A DNA stretch of 64,000 bases from Craterostigma plantagineum (taxonomy: Eukaryota; Streptophyta; Magnoliopsida; Lamiales; Linderniaceae): the NCBI GenBank assembly GCA_027422505.1, contig JAPQWV010000305.1, positions 656,001-720,000 of the forward strand, read 5' to 3'. The notes under the pieces were generated by a model. It was given only the letters and a program-made list of their open reading frames with translations. It was not told the DNA's origin and searched no databases. This document shows positions 22,416 to 35,041 of the stretch, in pieces. Position 1 is the stretch's first letter, and each line of letters starts with the position of its first letter. The translations under genes and the position numbers were made by a program.

Positions 22416-23265
22416 CTATCGTGCTCGACGTGCCATACCATATCTCTCAGGCATGCGAGATATTCTACCCGACCTGCGCAATTCTGGGCGCGTCTCGGAC
22501 TGCTCATCTGCGCCCTCAGGCACTGATGTCTCTGGAGGAGCTTCGTCTAACTCTCCAAGAGTTACTTCTCTGCCAGCTCCACCTTCACGAATGAACTGTT
22601 CCTCGAGAAAGTGAGCATGAATAGCTACGACTATCCGTTGATCATCATGGAAGTAAAAATAATATCCCATGCTATCATCGTGATATCCGACGAAACGTCC
22701 TTTCATGGACCTAGATTCGAGTTTGTCTGCAACTAGCTTTTTCACATAGGCGTTGCATCCCCAAACTCTTAAGTGATTCAAATTGGGCTTCTTACCATTC
22801 CAAATTTCGTAAGGTACCCTATTTACAGACTTCGAAGGGGTTCTGTTCAGAACATAAACAGCAGTTCGCAAAGCATATCCCCATAACGATATGGGAAGAT
22901 CTGTATGGCTTAGCATAGATCGAACTTTATCTAATAATGTACTATTTCTGCATTCAGCAACACCATTCAGTTGTGGTGAGGCGGTGTAAACTGCGAAATA
23001 ATTCCATTGTCTTTCAAGAAATCATCAAACTCAAGACTCATATACTCGCCGCCTCGATCTGATCGTACGACATAAATTTGTCTCCCAGTTGATTTTCCGC
23101 TAATGTCTTGAATTCGTTGAATTTTTCAAGCGTTTTAGAATTGTGCTTCATTAGATACACCAAGCCGTAGCGAGAGTGATCATCTGTGAAAGTCACGAAA
23201 TAGTGGAAATTACCTCGGGCCGCTACACTAAACGGTCCACAAATGTCTGTATGAATCAAATTCAA
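22416..23265 (-). pseudogene. Copia B integrase
   Basis: Two pieces. The first, 23265-23038, starts MNLIHTDICGPFSV with HYFVTFTDDHSRYGLVYLMK (first Asp of the D-D-E core). The second, 22916-22416, has LPISLWGYALRTAVYVLNR, PYEIWNGKKPNLNHLRVWGC and GRFVGYHDDSMGYYFY. Between them the second Asp and the Glu region is broken by frame changes. Confidence 0.9.
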
Positions 23266-24342
23266 AAGATTAGTGGATCTTTGAAAAGTCCTGTAAAGGG
23301 AGACTTAGTCATTTTGCCGAGGATAGAAGACTCGCACGTTGGATAGGGATATGATTCTGTAGGCTTAATATTGCCATGTTTCTCCAACTCTTGAATCTTT
23401 CGAACTCCGGCATGACCAAGTCTAAGATGCCACAAATACTTTTTATTTAACTCTAAGTTACGTTTGTTGGTAACTTGCATTCGCATGTTCCTGGACGTTA
23501 ACGTAATATAAACCATTTATTAACGTTGCATTTCCGACGTATTTATTTCCAAAATAAATCTCACAAATATTATTATTGAACTGAAATTCATAACCATTCT
23601 TACTCAAAGCAGGAATAGAAATAATATTTTTCAGCTCCTTGGGCAATACAAGTACATCGGACAAATATAATACATGTCCAGAACTTAATACAACAGTCTT
23701 CGATCCAACATAACTAGCAGGTACACTATGTCCGCTACCAACGTTGATCAAGACTTCTCGTTCCGCCAACTTCCTACTTCGTTCCAGACCCTAGTTCAAA
23801 ACACAAATGTGAGCACTAGCTCCCGAGTCAAGAATCCACGAAGTGGAAAATACAGTAAATGAACAATAAGTTTCTGAAACTTTACCTGATGCCCCAGAAG
23901 CTCGAAGCTTGGGGCAGTCCCTTTTCCAATGGCCCAACTCTTGGTTGTGAAGGCACATATCAGTCGCCTTCGGAACTTTAGGCATGTTCATTTCGGCCTT
24001 GCCCTTTTTCTTAATCCCTCCTTTTGGCTTATTAGGCTTGGGCTTGGGCTTGTTCGACTTAGATCTCTTAGACCTTATAGTCGCAACAAGCACAACCTCT
24101 TTTCCCTTTCCTTTCTTTAGCCCACGCTGAGTCTGAACCAACGTGTTCATGAGTTCAGGAAGCGAAAATCGCCTATCGGTCAGATTATAATTTATAATAA
24201 ACTGAGCAAATGAAGCTGGGAGCGACTGAAGGATCAGGTCAATCTGAAGCTCGTTATGAATGGGACAATCGAGAGAACTTAGTTCCTCGATGTACCCAAT
24301 GAGCTTACGCACATATGCCGCGACATCTGCGCCCTCAAGCAT
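23262..24342 (-). pseudogene. Copia B gag C-terminus, protease, GAG-pre-integrase
   Basis: 24342-23791 is the gag C-terminal half, with the Lys/Pro-rich tract KPKPKPNKPKGG and a degraded zinc knuckle CLHNQELGHWKRDC (the second Cys became Asn). It runs directly into the protease active site WILDSGASAHIC. The piece 23769-23458 is the rest of the protease (VLYLSDVLVLPKELKNIISI). The piece 23516-23262 is the GAG-pre-integrase (LWHLRLGHAGVRKIQELEKH, then CESSILGKMTKSPFTG). Confidence 0.9.
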
Positions 24343-24479
24343 CTTGGTATGAAAGAGATTGTCGGTGGCACGGTATTGAGACGATCTCGACTACTCGCCG
24401 TACAACTCCTTCAGATGGATCAATATCTCGTGCATTTGCATACCCTCATGCTGGCGCTGCAGATCATTGTTCATCTCAG

Positions 24480-24710
24480 CTAACATATAAGCTTGACATG
24501 GGCACTATCAGCCATCCATTTGGCATAATATTCCCTGTCAGCATCGCTCGCACCCTCTTGGGGTTCGAGTGGTATGGGTCCCTCAAGGACATACTCTAGG
24601 CGTTCCAGAGTGAGGACTATCCTCAAGTTACGGAGCCAGTCCGCAAGGTTTGGACCCTCCAAACGATTTTGCGTGATCAGTAAATTGAATGGTGACGTCA
24701 TTTTGTACAA
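24480..24710 (-). pseudogene. Copia B gag N-terminus
   Basis: Starts MYKMTSPFNLLITQNRLEG followed by NLADWLRNLRIVL, the usual gag start (xLxGxNYxDWxRNLRIVL) of plant Copia elements. It is separated from the gag C-terminal piece (24342) by a frame break around 24350-24480. Confidence 0.88.
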
Positions 24711-24719
24711 ACAAGAAAG

Positions 24720-26176
24720 AAAACAATCTGCAGATAATAAAGCATTTAAGGGGTCAACGTATTATTCTACAAGCACAAATAAGGACTTGCACAATTTGGT
24801 TTGGCTCCGACTATTTTTCTCAAAATTCCATTCTCCCGATAGAGATTTTGGACACCTCGTTGATGGTTTCATAGTTGAGTTGATCTCCCCGCTCCGTAGA
24901 AATGAGCCTCAACCTAACAGTTTGTTGGCCCATTACTCGGACGGCGCCGTGTCCCACACGAATCCATAAATGACCTCGTGTCTCACACGAGTCCATCTTA
25001 TGAGTGTTTCAACAACTTTGTCTCCGGTCAGGAACCCTCACCCTAACAGGAATAATTGGAAATAACCGTGTAAGTGCGACCTATCAACATCTGGCTCAAT
25101 CCTAACATTTAGAAATTCCCGCCCGTAGGATAACTCTTTAGAAGGCGTGAATATCTTACGGAGAGCGGCGTTTAGACAGTCACTCAAAATATCCACGCCG
25201 AGAGTGAAATGTTTGGCGTCGATAAATCGGAAAAAACCACACATAAACCCAAGTCGCTTCAATAATGAGCTTGACTTTACTGTCTTAACGCACTCGGACC
25301 AACTACGACAAGAGCGAGATGCTTAGCGTCGATAACTCGGAACAAACCGCACACAACACTCGAGCCGCAATGGTTTCGAGCTTGATAGAAGAAGGAACCC
25401 CGTCCCTTTACCCACTTAGTATTTAGTCCAACCGGGAGAATACGTCTCACACACATAAGCACTTAACATGCACGTAACATCAAACAAACATGCAAGTATT
25501 CGCGGTAAAACTAGTTTGCCTATAAGGCCGTCTGCGTGAGCTATTTCTACTCTACTACATTTATTTTTATAAAATTACATATCTTCTCTTCGTCTTCACA
25601 CTATGTTCTCGAACGACCTCCAAGTCTTCGAACGGCCTTCTCGTGGACCCGTGTCGTACTCGTACGGCTATCGTACTTAAAATTAATTTTTCTAAATATT
25701 AATTAAAGTACAAAACGGGGGGATCAGTTGTCCCGGACAACCCGTATATTAACGAATAAATTACAAACTGGGGGGAACCTTGTCACCCTTAACATATCAC
25801 CCGGAAATAGAGCCTAAGTCCACGCCGACGTCTTAATACGTGTCTTATATACATGCATACAACATAAACACATCACGACAACAAAACGCTCAAAGAAACC
25901 GAAACGAAATTTGGGCTAGTCCTAGACTTACGGGCCCAGTGTCAATTTACAAACCGTCAGGAGATTCCCACTAGGGTTTTCTCTCCACGTTGCTACGCTA
26001 CGTCGGACCGCTCGCTACTAGGCGACCTCCGACCAAGCGAGCGCTTAGTTTACAAACTCGAACTAAGTACAACTCATGCTATGACACTCGAGCGACTTAG
26101 TGACTTGCACAACCGAGATTGTTTCGGACTCGTTTATGTTCGTTTCTTAGAACCGAGCCTATGTCGCTGATACCAC
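24720..26176 (-). other. Copia B non-coding leader, about 1.45 kb
   Basis: Lies between gag and the right LTR and ends with the primer binding site at 26165-26175. I see no protein family in it. The open frames at 25038-25462 are short and unsupported. A long leader of this kind is known in large plant LTR elements. Confidence 0.6.
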
Positions 26177-28378
26177 TGTTGCGAAACTCCGAGTAACCCG
26201 AGGCCTTGCCCCGGATGCAGCGGAATCTAAAACTTTTTTTTCCCGGGTTCCCCATATGGTTTTCCGAGGATACGGGTTAAAGAAAGAAAAGGCACATGTA
26301 GACACGTATAGTATAAGGATCTTACCCTCGTAGCGAAGATCCTTAGCTCCTGTAGCTCACGAACTGTGCCGAAGAGAGTCACGCCGATCCCGTGATGTGC
26401 CACAGACCAACACCTTCCCAAGGATGGCTAGAGGAAGTGTGGAATGTTTTAAGAGGTGTGTATTTGTGATTTACTACAAACTCACTTACACTTGGATTTT
26501 TCTCAAAGATCAAATCCAAATGCTCTCACCACCCTCTAAAACTCTAAGTTTAGTGTGAGAAACCTTATTAACTTTCTATGGACGAAAATCCCAAGTCTCA
26601 TAATTGTAAAACCAAGTTTTAAATCATGAGATAGACTTTAGATTTGTTTAAATGGGATCATGTCCTACATGACTCATTTTTGTTTGATTCGCTTGTTATT
26701 TTATGACTAGATATTGTCCCACAAATCATAACAAAAGAACAAGGAATGAAATTGGATTTGATTTCGATCAAATTTGACCCAAAAACTGTTGGTCACGGCC
26801 CCTGACATGACCTTTCACGGCAGTGACATGTTTTAGGCAGCTTCTGCCACTCGTCACGGCCTGAGTCACGGCCGTGACCGTCTTCTATGACACTGTCGGG
26901 CAGCATATGGCTCGCCCACTGCCGGTCGTCACGGCCACGTGAAATGTGTTCACGGCCGTGATGCTTTTAACAGCTTTGCAAGAGTTTCGTATTTCTCTCA
27001 AATCGATGGGTAAACGATGTCCGATTGCCCTGAAATTTTCACCATAATTAAAAGACTCACCAATCCTGATTCTGACCGGAGGGATTCGCAATCCGAGTTC
27101 TAGATTGTGAGATATGAATTTGTAAAGCTACTGCAACTTTGCAGACAGGCTTCACGACCGTGACGAGCCTTGCTCATCGTTGTGAACCCTATCTACGCCT
27201 CATTCTTCATCACTTCATTCCGTGAATTTACGTCCATATAAATAAAGTTTCTAAAACTTGTCTTCAACGTTTTTATTAACGTCTCTAAGACTGTTAAATC
27301 TATTTACATCTCATAATAGTTAGGCACTATCACAGTTATCATTTTTAAGCCCGACTCTCTTAGTTCGTCTCAACCCGACAAGAGAGGAATCCAAGAATTC
27401 GGTAAGCGCCTAGCCAATCCTGCGGTACCGAATTGATCCCGTGTTGAGTACGATCTTCGATCTACGAACCGACTATAGATTATCGTCGTACGTATAGACC
27501 CTTCACATATGTCCCTTTCGAGTGAGAGTCATGGTTACGTCAAACTCACTAGACTCGACTCTATGACTTATTCATGACTAGCGAAATTACTAAACTGCTC
27601 CCCACGTCCCACGTGAGTCAGTTGATAGCTTCGGCCGAAGACATTGTAATTTCCCGTATGCATAGGACATATATCTCGGTTACTAACGAGATAGTGAATC
27701 GCTCACGATAGTCTAAGCACGGCCTGCCCTTTGTTATCAAGACCACATGTCGCCGCCGACCCAATTAGTTCCCGAACAAGGTGGGCCTAGCAAACTAGTG
27801 ACAAGTCAAGACCCCAAAGTCAACTCCGTCAAGGACCCTTCGGTCTAAGGTCCACGCACACTACTATAGTCAATCGTCGACCATTGACGCTACCCAGAGT
27901 AACGATAAGGCCCATGTGATCGTCGATTGCGAGTCGTGTCCAAGCACAAGTTAATCCCATGATTCAACTTATACCATTGTTACGACCTCCCGCTTCCCAA
28001 GCGAATAGTTGGCACAACCATATAAGAGTCGTCAACAAATAAGTCGTAATTGACGCTCAGTCGCCCTACTGAGGTCTAGGACTTATGGACTATTTTAATA
28101 TCGGAGGATACTAGCTCACCGGTGCCCCTCTCTCATCCCATGAGAATCGGTAACTAAACTCACGATATATGGTATTTACTTATTTACCATCTCACCAGAT
28201 GCCTAGTAAGACTTATAGGTAAATAAATAATATGCCTTTTAAAGAATAAATAATAAATTATAAATTCCATTAATACGTAAGAATACGTTATTCAAATACA
28301 AAGCGAATAATACATCAATTATTAAATACACGCCCTATTCATTACATCCTCGAATGGCATTCCGAAGGCACATCCCCA
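26177..28378 (-). repeat. Copia B 5' LTR (right), 2.2 kb
   Basis: Partner of 18593-20804, starting TGTTGCGAAACTCC and ending cacatcccca. It repeats the palindromic tcacggccgtga cluster (about 26790-27170), with some units changed or lost. Confidence 0.9.
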
Positions 28379-29062
28379 ACAGTTGGGCCATGTCAACTAC
28401 CGAACCTTGGAGCACCTTATCAAGCATGATGCAATCAGAGGCTTCCCGAAGCTTAAGGAGTTTGGTAAGGTTGTTTGTGAGTCGTGCTTGAAGGGTAAGC
28501 AAGTGCATGTTAGCCATTATGTTGATAAACATGCTGCCCAACATTTTAAAACTGCTCACTGTTTTCAGTTAATTCACATGGATTTGATGCGTCCGATGGA
28601 AGTAGATAGTATTGGTGGTAGGAAATATGCTTATGTGCTCGTTGATGATTTCTCTAGATATGCATGGATATTTTTTCTTCGTGAAAAATCTGAATCGTTT
28701 GATTTCTTTAAGAATTTTTGTGCCATGATTAGGAACAATTGCAATGCATCCATCTTTCGCATTTGGTCTGATCATGGTAGAGAATTTGAGAATCATTGCT
28801 TTGATGAATTTTGTGATAAGAAAGGTATTGTGCATGAGTATTCATCTCCTAAGACGCTCCAACAAAATGGGGTGGCCAAAAGTAAGAATATGACTCTTCA
28901 AGAAACGGCTCGTGTCATGTCGCAATCAAAGAATATTTCCAAACATTTTTGGGCTGAAGCATTGCATACTGCTTGTCACATTTCGAATCGTGTGTTCTTT
29001 AGGCATGGTACTAAGAAAATGCCTTATGAGTTGCCGAATGGAAAAAAGCTTACGGTTATGGC
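28379..29062 (+). pseudogene. Copia C GAG-pre-integrase end and integrase (truncated)
   Basis: Continues the reading broken at 18592: GHVNYRTLEHLIKHDAIRGF, CESCLKGKQVHVSH, then integrase with LIHMDLMRPMEVD (first Asp), YAYVLVDDFSRYAWIFFLR, WSDHGREFENHCFDEFC (second Asp), then QQNGVAKSKNMTLQETARVM. The last motif normally reads GVxERKN, so the catalytic Glu is replaced by Lys and the integrase would be dead. It stops after PYELPNGKKLTV, where sequence from a different element's gag follows without a frame change. Confidence 0.9.
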
Positions 29063-30330
29063 TATGGAAGTCATGAAATCACTCGCACGTGAATGGGACG
29101 TCAAGACCATGGCCATGCGAGAGAAGGATTGAGCAAACTAATGATGCATGACCTTTTTGCAGACTTGAAGGCCTACGATTTCGAACTCCTGATGAGACTG
29201 GAGGAAACGACTGTCCAACCGATCAAGGCCTTGGCTGTGGCAGAAACATCTACCTCAAAGGAAGCTGAGGAGATAAGCGAAGAAGCGATGGCCCTGTTCA
29301 TCAAGAAGTTTGGGAGGATCATGAAGAGACTGCGAACAAAATGTCACGAGGTAAGCAGGAAATGGCACTTCGTCGCAGACTGCCATAAAAGAAAAAGGAA
29401 TCAATCAAGAGAAAGTCCCGTGCACTAATGGCCGGGAAAAACAAGCCTAAGTGGGATGATATCGATTCAGAGGAGTCAAGCTCAGAAGAAGAGCTGAGTG
29501 AGCATGAGAGCGGAGAAGAGCTGGCATGCTTAATGGCAGGTCACTCAAACCAGGAGGATGACCAGTCAGCTCCTGAGTTTAGCTATGAAGAGCTGATGGA
29601 TGCTCTTCAGGACATGGCTGATGAATACCGAAAACTTTACGAAAAGCTAAAGGTAGCAGAAAAAGGCAAGACATCGGTATAGGAGGATACCGGATCCCTA
29701 GTTGAGAGAATCACTCAACTTGAGAAGGAAAACAACAGGTTAGAGGAGGTCATCGAGCAAAAGGCCTCAGAGAACCAGAAGTTGTCTACGATAGTCCAAT
29801 CTTGGACTAAATCGTCTAAGATACTCAAATGCCTTCTTGGGACAATGAAGGACACCAATGATCGGACTGGTCTTGGTTATGAAGAATAGAGATACACTGA
29901 GGAGGCATTGACATTATATCAACAGCCTACCTCAGCTAAGGTAATAAAATTCGGTCGCCCCTCTAACTATAACTCGAGTCCAAACTCTCCAAAAAACAGC
30001 TCTAGAAGGGCTGGACTGGGGTATATAAGTAATAATAAACCCCCGGTCCCTCACAGAAATACAACCCCGCAACCGATAACGAGGAATAAAAATAAAATGT
30101 ATAATAATGATGTCCCGCAGAGGAGGGAAAGACCCCAGGGAATCCTTACAAATATAACACTAGACCAAGACCGGAACCTCTAAAAAATAAGAATCAGAAA
30201 AACCAGTCTAACTCAAGACCGGAGCCCCGAAAATACGAAAACCCAATATATCGGTCACAAATAAAAACAATAACTACAAATAGTTAATCGATCCTAATAC
30301 CAGTAAATATGTTAGGGTCATCCAAGTCTA
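29063..30330 (+). pseudogene. Copia D gag (partial)
   Basis: Starts in mid-gag at VMKSLAREWDVKTMAMRE, then (after a frame shift) LSKLMMHDLFADLKAYDFEL, a well-conserved gag block. A broken zinc knuckle CHEVSRKWHFVADC (first CxxC lost) lies near 29340-29385. A strongly acidic stretch follows (SEESSSEEELSEHESGEE, 29470-29525) and then a coiled-coil-like part (YEELMDALQDMADEYRKLYE). Stops occur at 29680 and 29887. The order of knuckle, acidic tract and coil matches Sirevirus gag. Confidence 0.85.
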
Positions 30331-31560
30331 GATTCATACAATCTAATTTCTAACTGCACCCAAGTTTATATGGGTACCAAAGACTCTGTTTGTCTTGCAG
30401 GAATATTTGCAGGAGCTCAACCAATCGAGCTGGTTTCTAGACAGCGGTTGATGTCGGCACATGACCCGAGAAAGAAGATTCTCACGGACATCAAACCATG
30501 TGCCAAGATGACCATCACCTTTGGAGATAATGGCAAAGGTGAGACCATAGGTAAGGGTAAGATTACCTATGGTAACTTAACTCTTACAAATGTATACTTA
30601 GTTAAAAACCTACACTATAATCTAATTAGTCTCAGCCAACTGAGTGATGCCGGATATAAGTCAATTTTAAACATGATAAATGTCTTGTTAAAAAAATGAG
30701 GGAAACCTGTACTAACCGGACAAAGAACCGATGGCATCTACACAATTAACTGGAATGAGCAAACTGCTCATACTCCAACGTGTTTGGTAGCCGTGAGTCC
30801 AGAGGTTGGCTTTGGCACAAAAGATTAAACCATCTAAATTTTAAGATCATTTCAACCTTGAGTAGAAACAACCTAGTTAGAGGTTTACCGAAACTAACAT
30901 ATGTTAAAGATAAAATCTGTTCAGCCTACCAACTAGGTTAATAGATTAGATCAACCTTTAAAAGTAAAGGGAACTTATTATCAGAACAATGTCTAGGCCT
31001 ATTACATATGGATTTGTTTTGTCCAGTTTTGGTAACCAGTTTAGGGGGAACTAGGTACACACTAGCTGTTCTAGATGATTATTCTAGGTTCACTTGGGTA
31101 ATTTTTCTCAAAACTAAGGATCAGACCCCTGTTGAACTAATAAAATCCATTAAAATAATTCAAAATGAAAAGAACCTTAGGATAAAAACAATTAGGAGTG
31201 ACCGAGGAACCGAATGACTCAATTTTAATCTTATCTTGAGGACCATGGCATACGTCATGAGTTGTATGCTGCCAGGACATCTCAACATAATGGAGTTGCT
31301 GAAAGGAAGCAGCAAGACGATGTTGGCAGATGCAAACATCTCTCAGAAGTTCAGGGCAGAACAACATCGCCTGCTATACGCGGCACCGTTCGATGATCTA
31401 CAAAAGTCAAGGGAAGACGGCCTACGACACCTGGACTGGTAACATCCCATCCATTGGCTACTTCAAAACCTTTGAAGCCGATGTTACATCCACGACAATG
31501 GAAGAATCATTTAGCCATCTTCGACAATCGGGCTGACAAGGGATTCTTCTTGGGGTATTC
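30331..31560 (+). pseudogene. Copia D protease and integrase
   Basis: The protease region 30370-30699 reads DPRKKILTDIKP, ITFGDNGKGETIGKGKI and LTNVYLVKNLHYNLISLSQL, but the active-site Asp segment is scrambled. A degraded GAG-pre-integrase follows. The integrase starts MDLFCPVLVTSLGGTRYTLA with VLDDYSRFTWVIFLKTKDQT, then IRSDRGTE and a stop. Later pieces (EDHGIRHELYAARTSQHNGV and AERK-like, out of frame) run to about 31560. Confidence 0.82.
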
Positions 31561-33541
31561 AGCAATCAGCAGAGCATACCGGGTACTCAATTGCAAGACC
31601 CTGAGCATTGAAAAGTCTCCGCATGTGGTGTTGGAAGAATCTCAACAAGAGAACAACACCCCACAGAACATCAATCGGCTAAGCAATCAACTGGAACTTC
31701 AGAATCTGGATGATTCCAGTGAAGATGGTGAACCGGTATGTGAACAAAAGGAGCCAAGTCAACCAGAAGCTGAAAAGACCGAGTCTCCAATGAGCAAATA
31801 CCGGAAGGAGTCTCAGTACAGCATGATGAGCCCGTGATTGAAGAAGGAACACAAAGTAGACCGGTACCTGAAGAATCAGTTAAACCAGTCAACTCTCAGG
31901 ATGAAGAGCAAACTAAGGAGGAATCCATCAAATGGAACCTAACTAAGCTGAATCATTCGAGAAGGCTGATCATTGGTGATCCCAGTGAGCCGATGAAAAC
32001 TAGACGCCAGCCCAATCGTAATCTATTCATCCACGCATTCATCTCTCAAGTGCAACCATCTAAGATTGATGAAGCACTAAAGGGCAGTGACTGGATTGCA
32101 GCTATGTAGGAGGAGCTGAACCAGTTCGAAAGAAGGGATGTATGGATGCTTGTCCCAAGACCACTCAGGCGGTGATTGAAACCAAGTGGGTATTCAAGAC
32201 AAATTGAATAAAGATGGTCATGTCATAAGGAACAAGACAAGGTTAGTGGCTCAGGGATACCGGCAAGAGGAAGGAATAGATTATGACGAGACTTTCGCAC
32301 CGGTAGCCGGACTGGAGGCAATCAGGATCTTCTTAGCGTATGCTGCTTTTAAAGACTTCATGCATTCTTGAATGGACATATCTCAGAAGAATTCTCCGTG
32401 GCTCAACCTCCAAATTTCATCAGCCACGAGTTCCCAGACCACGTGTACCGGTTGAAGAAGGCTCTCTGCAGACTCAAGTAGGCACCAAGAGCCTGGTACG
32501 AGACTCTGTCCAAATTTCTAATGGCCAATGAGTTCTCTATTGGGAGTGTTGACAAAACACTGTTCTGGTACACGAAGGGGGAAGGCTTACTCATCGTACA
32601 GATATATGTCGATGATATCATCTTCGGTTCAACTAATTCGAAGTTGTGCAAGAGGTCTCCAAGCTAATGCAAGACCAATTCGAGATAATTATGATTGGCG
32701 AACTGGCATTCTTTCTAGTACTTCAACTGAAGCAGCTAGAAACCAGAACTTTCATCAACCAAGCAAAATACACAAAGGAGCTTTTGAAGAAGTTCGATAT
32801 GGATAACTGCTCAGAAGCATCCACTCCAATGAGTACATCAATTAAGCTCGAGAAGGACGAAGGGGGACAGTGGATGTGACCAAATACCAGGGGCTTATAG
32901 GCTCGCTATTATACCTAACACCTAGTAGACCGGACATTACGTACAGCGTCGGTCTCCGTGCCCGGTTCTAGTCGAACCGCAAGGAAAGCCACTACACTAC
33001 AGCCAAAAGGATACTAAAGTATCTTAAGGAAACAATCAACGTCGGTCTATGGTATCCTAAGGATTTTAGTCTATCCCTACATGGGTTTACGGATGCAGAC
33101 TATGCAGGTTGCAAGATAGACCGGAGAAGCACCACGACATGTCAGTTTCTTGGTGACCGGCTCATTTGATCGTTTAGCGAGAAGCAAATCTCCATTGCAA
33201 CCTCAACAGTTGAAGCAGAGTACTTAGCAGTTGGAAGTTGTTGCTCACAGATCCTATGGATCCAGCATCAACTGGCAGATTATGGCGTCAAGGAGTCAGA
33301 AACGTCGATCTTTCGTGACAATACAAGTGCCATCGCAATCACGCAGAATTCGGTGTTTCATTCCAAGACGAAACACATAGAAATCAAGCATCACTTCATC
33401 AGAGATCACGTGCTTAGGAAGGAGATCAGACTGGAGCACATCTCAACAGACCAGCAAGTGGCGGACATCTTCACGAAACCGCTCTCCAAAGCTAAGTTTA
33501 TCTACTTTCGAAATGCTTTAGGACTACTAGATTTATCTTAA
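31560..33541 (+). pseudogene. Copia D reverse transcriptase and RNase H
   Basis: RT pieces: [20 protein letters not shown] with [17 protein letters not shown] (32240-32350), and the catalytic IYVDDIIFGSTN near 32600. RNase H pieces: GFTDADYAGCKIDRRSTT (about 33085), STVEAEYLAVGSCCSQILW (about 33205), SKTKHIEIKHHFIRDHV (33359-33410) and VADIFTKPLS, ending at 33541. Reading all of it requires several frame changes, so it is a pseudogene. Confidence 0.88.
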
Positions 33542-35041
33542 GGTCCTAGCATGAAGTCAGGGGGAAACAATGTTCTTTCAAATTAATTTATATGACGAGT
33601 TACCTAAACTTTACACAAATATTGCATTTTGATGATTTCAGTGCAACTCTCTCACACATATCAGTCATTCTTTCGTAGTACTAGCCTATACACTTATCCT
33701 GTTCGATTTCAGCCAAAACCGGCATCAGCCAGTATACACTGAAAAACTTAAACATGTCTTTTATATTGATTTAAGTAGAGCTTTCAAAGTCAGATACCTG
33801 AGTCCTTCTGAAGCCGGAGTTTGTTTTAAAATAGGGCATATACTTATACTCCATGGCAGCTGGTTAAGACCGAATATTTCTCAATTAATGCACTTCATCA
33901 ATGCAAACATTGCATGCTATTGTATTAGGTAGAGTTGGTTTCCGGTCTGCAGCCTTATCTGAATGCGAGAATTGTCGTGTCTCCAAAGAATCTCTGACAC
34001 CGGACAAGACATAAAGTTCTGAGGCTTTGACTGGAAGAAAATGATATTCCGAGACTGTAGACCCGTGACAAATCACGACAAGATTTTCAAAGGATTTAAG
34101 GGCCTCGGTCCCTTACTTGAGCTCCATCAGCCTCAAAATCTACTAAGTCCCCAAAATCCCAAACTCATAGTGAGATAAAGCCTCACAGTCACTAGCCAAA
34201 TCCGGTCATTCCTCTTCAAAGAATTCAAAACTTACACCGATGGCTCGACACAAACAAGAAACTGATCCGAGAGGGTATTCCAAGACCTTTGGGCTTCCAC
34301 ATGAAGGCATGAAGAAGTTCTTTCAGCCTAGCATGAAGAAGTTCTTTCAGACTAGCAAGAACTTAAAAGAGAAGATGAAGACAAGAAGGTCCGTCTCCAG
34401 GATACCAGTCATGGACGGCGCAAAGAATAAGGTAATAAAACCGGCCTCCAGACTCCCGAAAGAAGCCCTAGCCAAGGCGGTCCATGGCATAGGACTCTTC
34501 AGTCCTCTAAGAGTTTCTGCATAGGAATCCCGACCGTGCAGAAACAGGGCCTTTGGGTGGAGTGTCTAAGCCACCAAGTACCGCGCCGGTAGTAGAAGAG
34601 CGGTTGCGAAGGAATTGACTGCCAAACTGGACCACATTGTCCAGGCAGTATGTTTCCGCTCATACCGGACTCGTTGGCTTGACGAGGAGAGAAGAGACGT
34701 GTGTGGTGCCTCTTCTGCGCAACGCCAATTGTCCCCTCCGAACCGAGGACTACCATCCCTAAACTTGACCTGTGATTGTCAAAAAGAGGAAAAAGGGCAT
34801 TACTGCCAACAATAGAGAATAAGCAGTATTGACGAAGCAGACGGCCAGATCAGACCGGTCAGACCACACGAGGCCAACGACCGTTCAAACGAGGAGATTG
34901 AGAAACTGGCCAAGTCTAAAGACTAGATACGTTAGCTAAAACCATTGTAATAGATGGGTAGTTTATGTATCAAATCTCTATTGATATAATAAATACCTTT
35001 CTGTTTCATCAAGTTTTGCCAATCACCAAAAAGGGAGAAAT
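33542..35041 (+). other. Copia D 3' internal region with a 94-codon basic frame
   Basis: 1.5 kb between RNase H and the 3' LTR, longer than in ordinary Copia elements. It contains one frame (34240-34524) starting MARHKQETDPRGYSKTFG, with an internal near-duplication (MKKFFQPS / MKKFFQTS) and many Lys and Arg residues. I do not recognise it. Sireviruses can carry an extra env-like or other frame at this place, but I see no signal peptide or membrane segment, so an env identity is not supported. It could be captured sequence. Confidence 0.45.

Larger units (their letters stand above)
18593..28378 (-). mobile_element. Copia B: LTR retrotransposon, 9.8 kb, minus strand
   Basis: The LTRs are long: left 18593-20804 and right 26177-28378, about 2.2 kb each. 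The primer binding site is tggtatcagcg on the reverse strand at 26165-26175, and the polypurine tract gtgcaagtgggagattt adjoins the left LTR. The internal 5.4 kb codes gag to RNase H on the minus strand, with several frame breaks. It has a non-coding leader of about 1.45 kb between the right LTR and gag. It sits inside the GAG-pre-integrase domain of Copia C. The target duplication cannot be resolved. Confidence 0.93.

Noticed and set aside
22293..22614. Plus-strand frames of 77 and 105 codons
   Set aside because: They are antisense to the Copia B integrase and are shadows of it.
18593..28381. Five-base target duplication for Copia B
   Set aside because: Left (gctgc) and right (acagt) flanks do not match under any end assignment I tried, so none is claimed.
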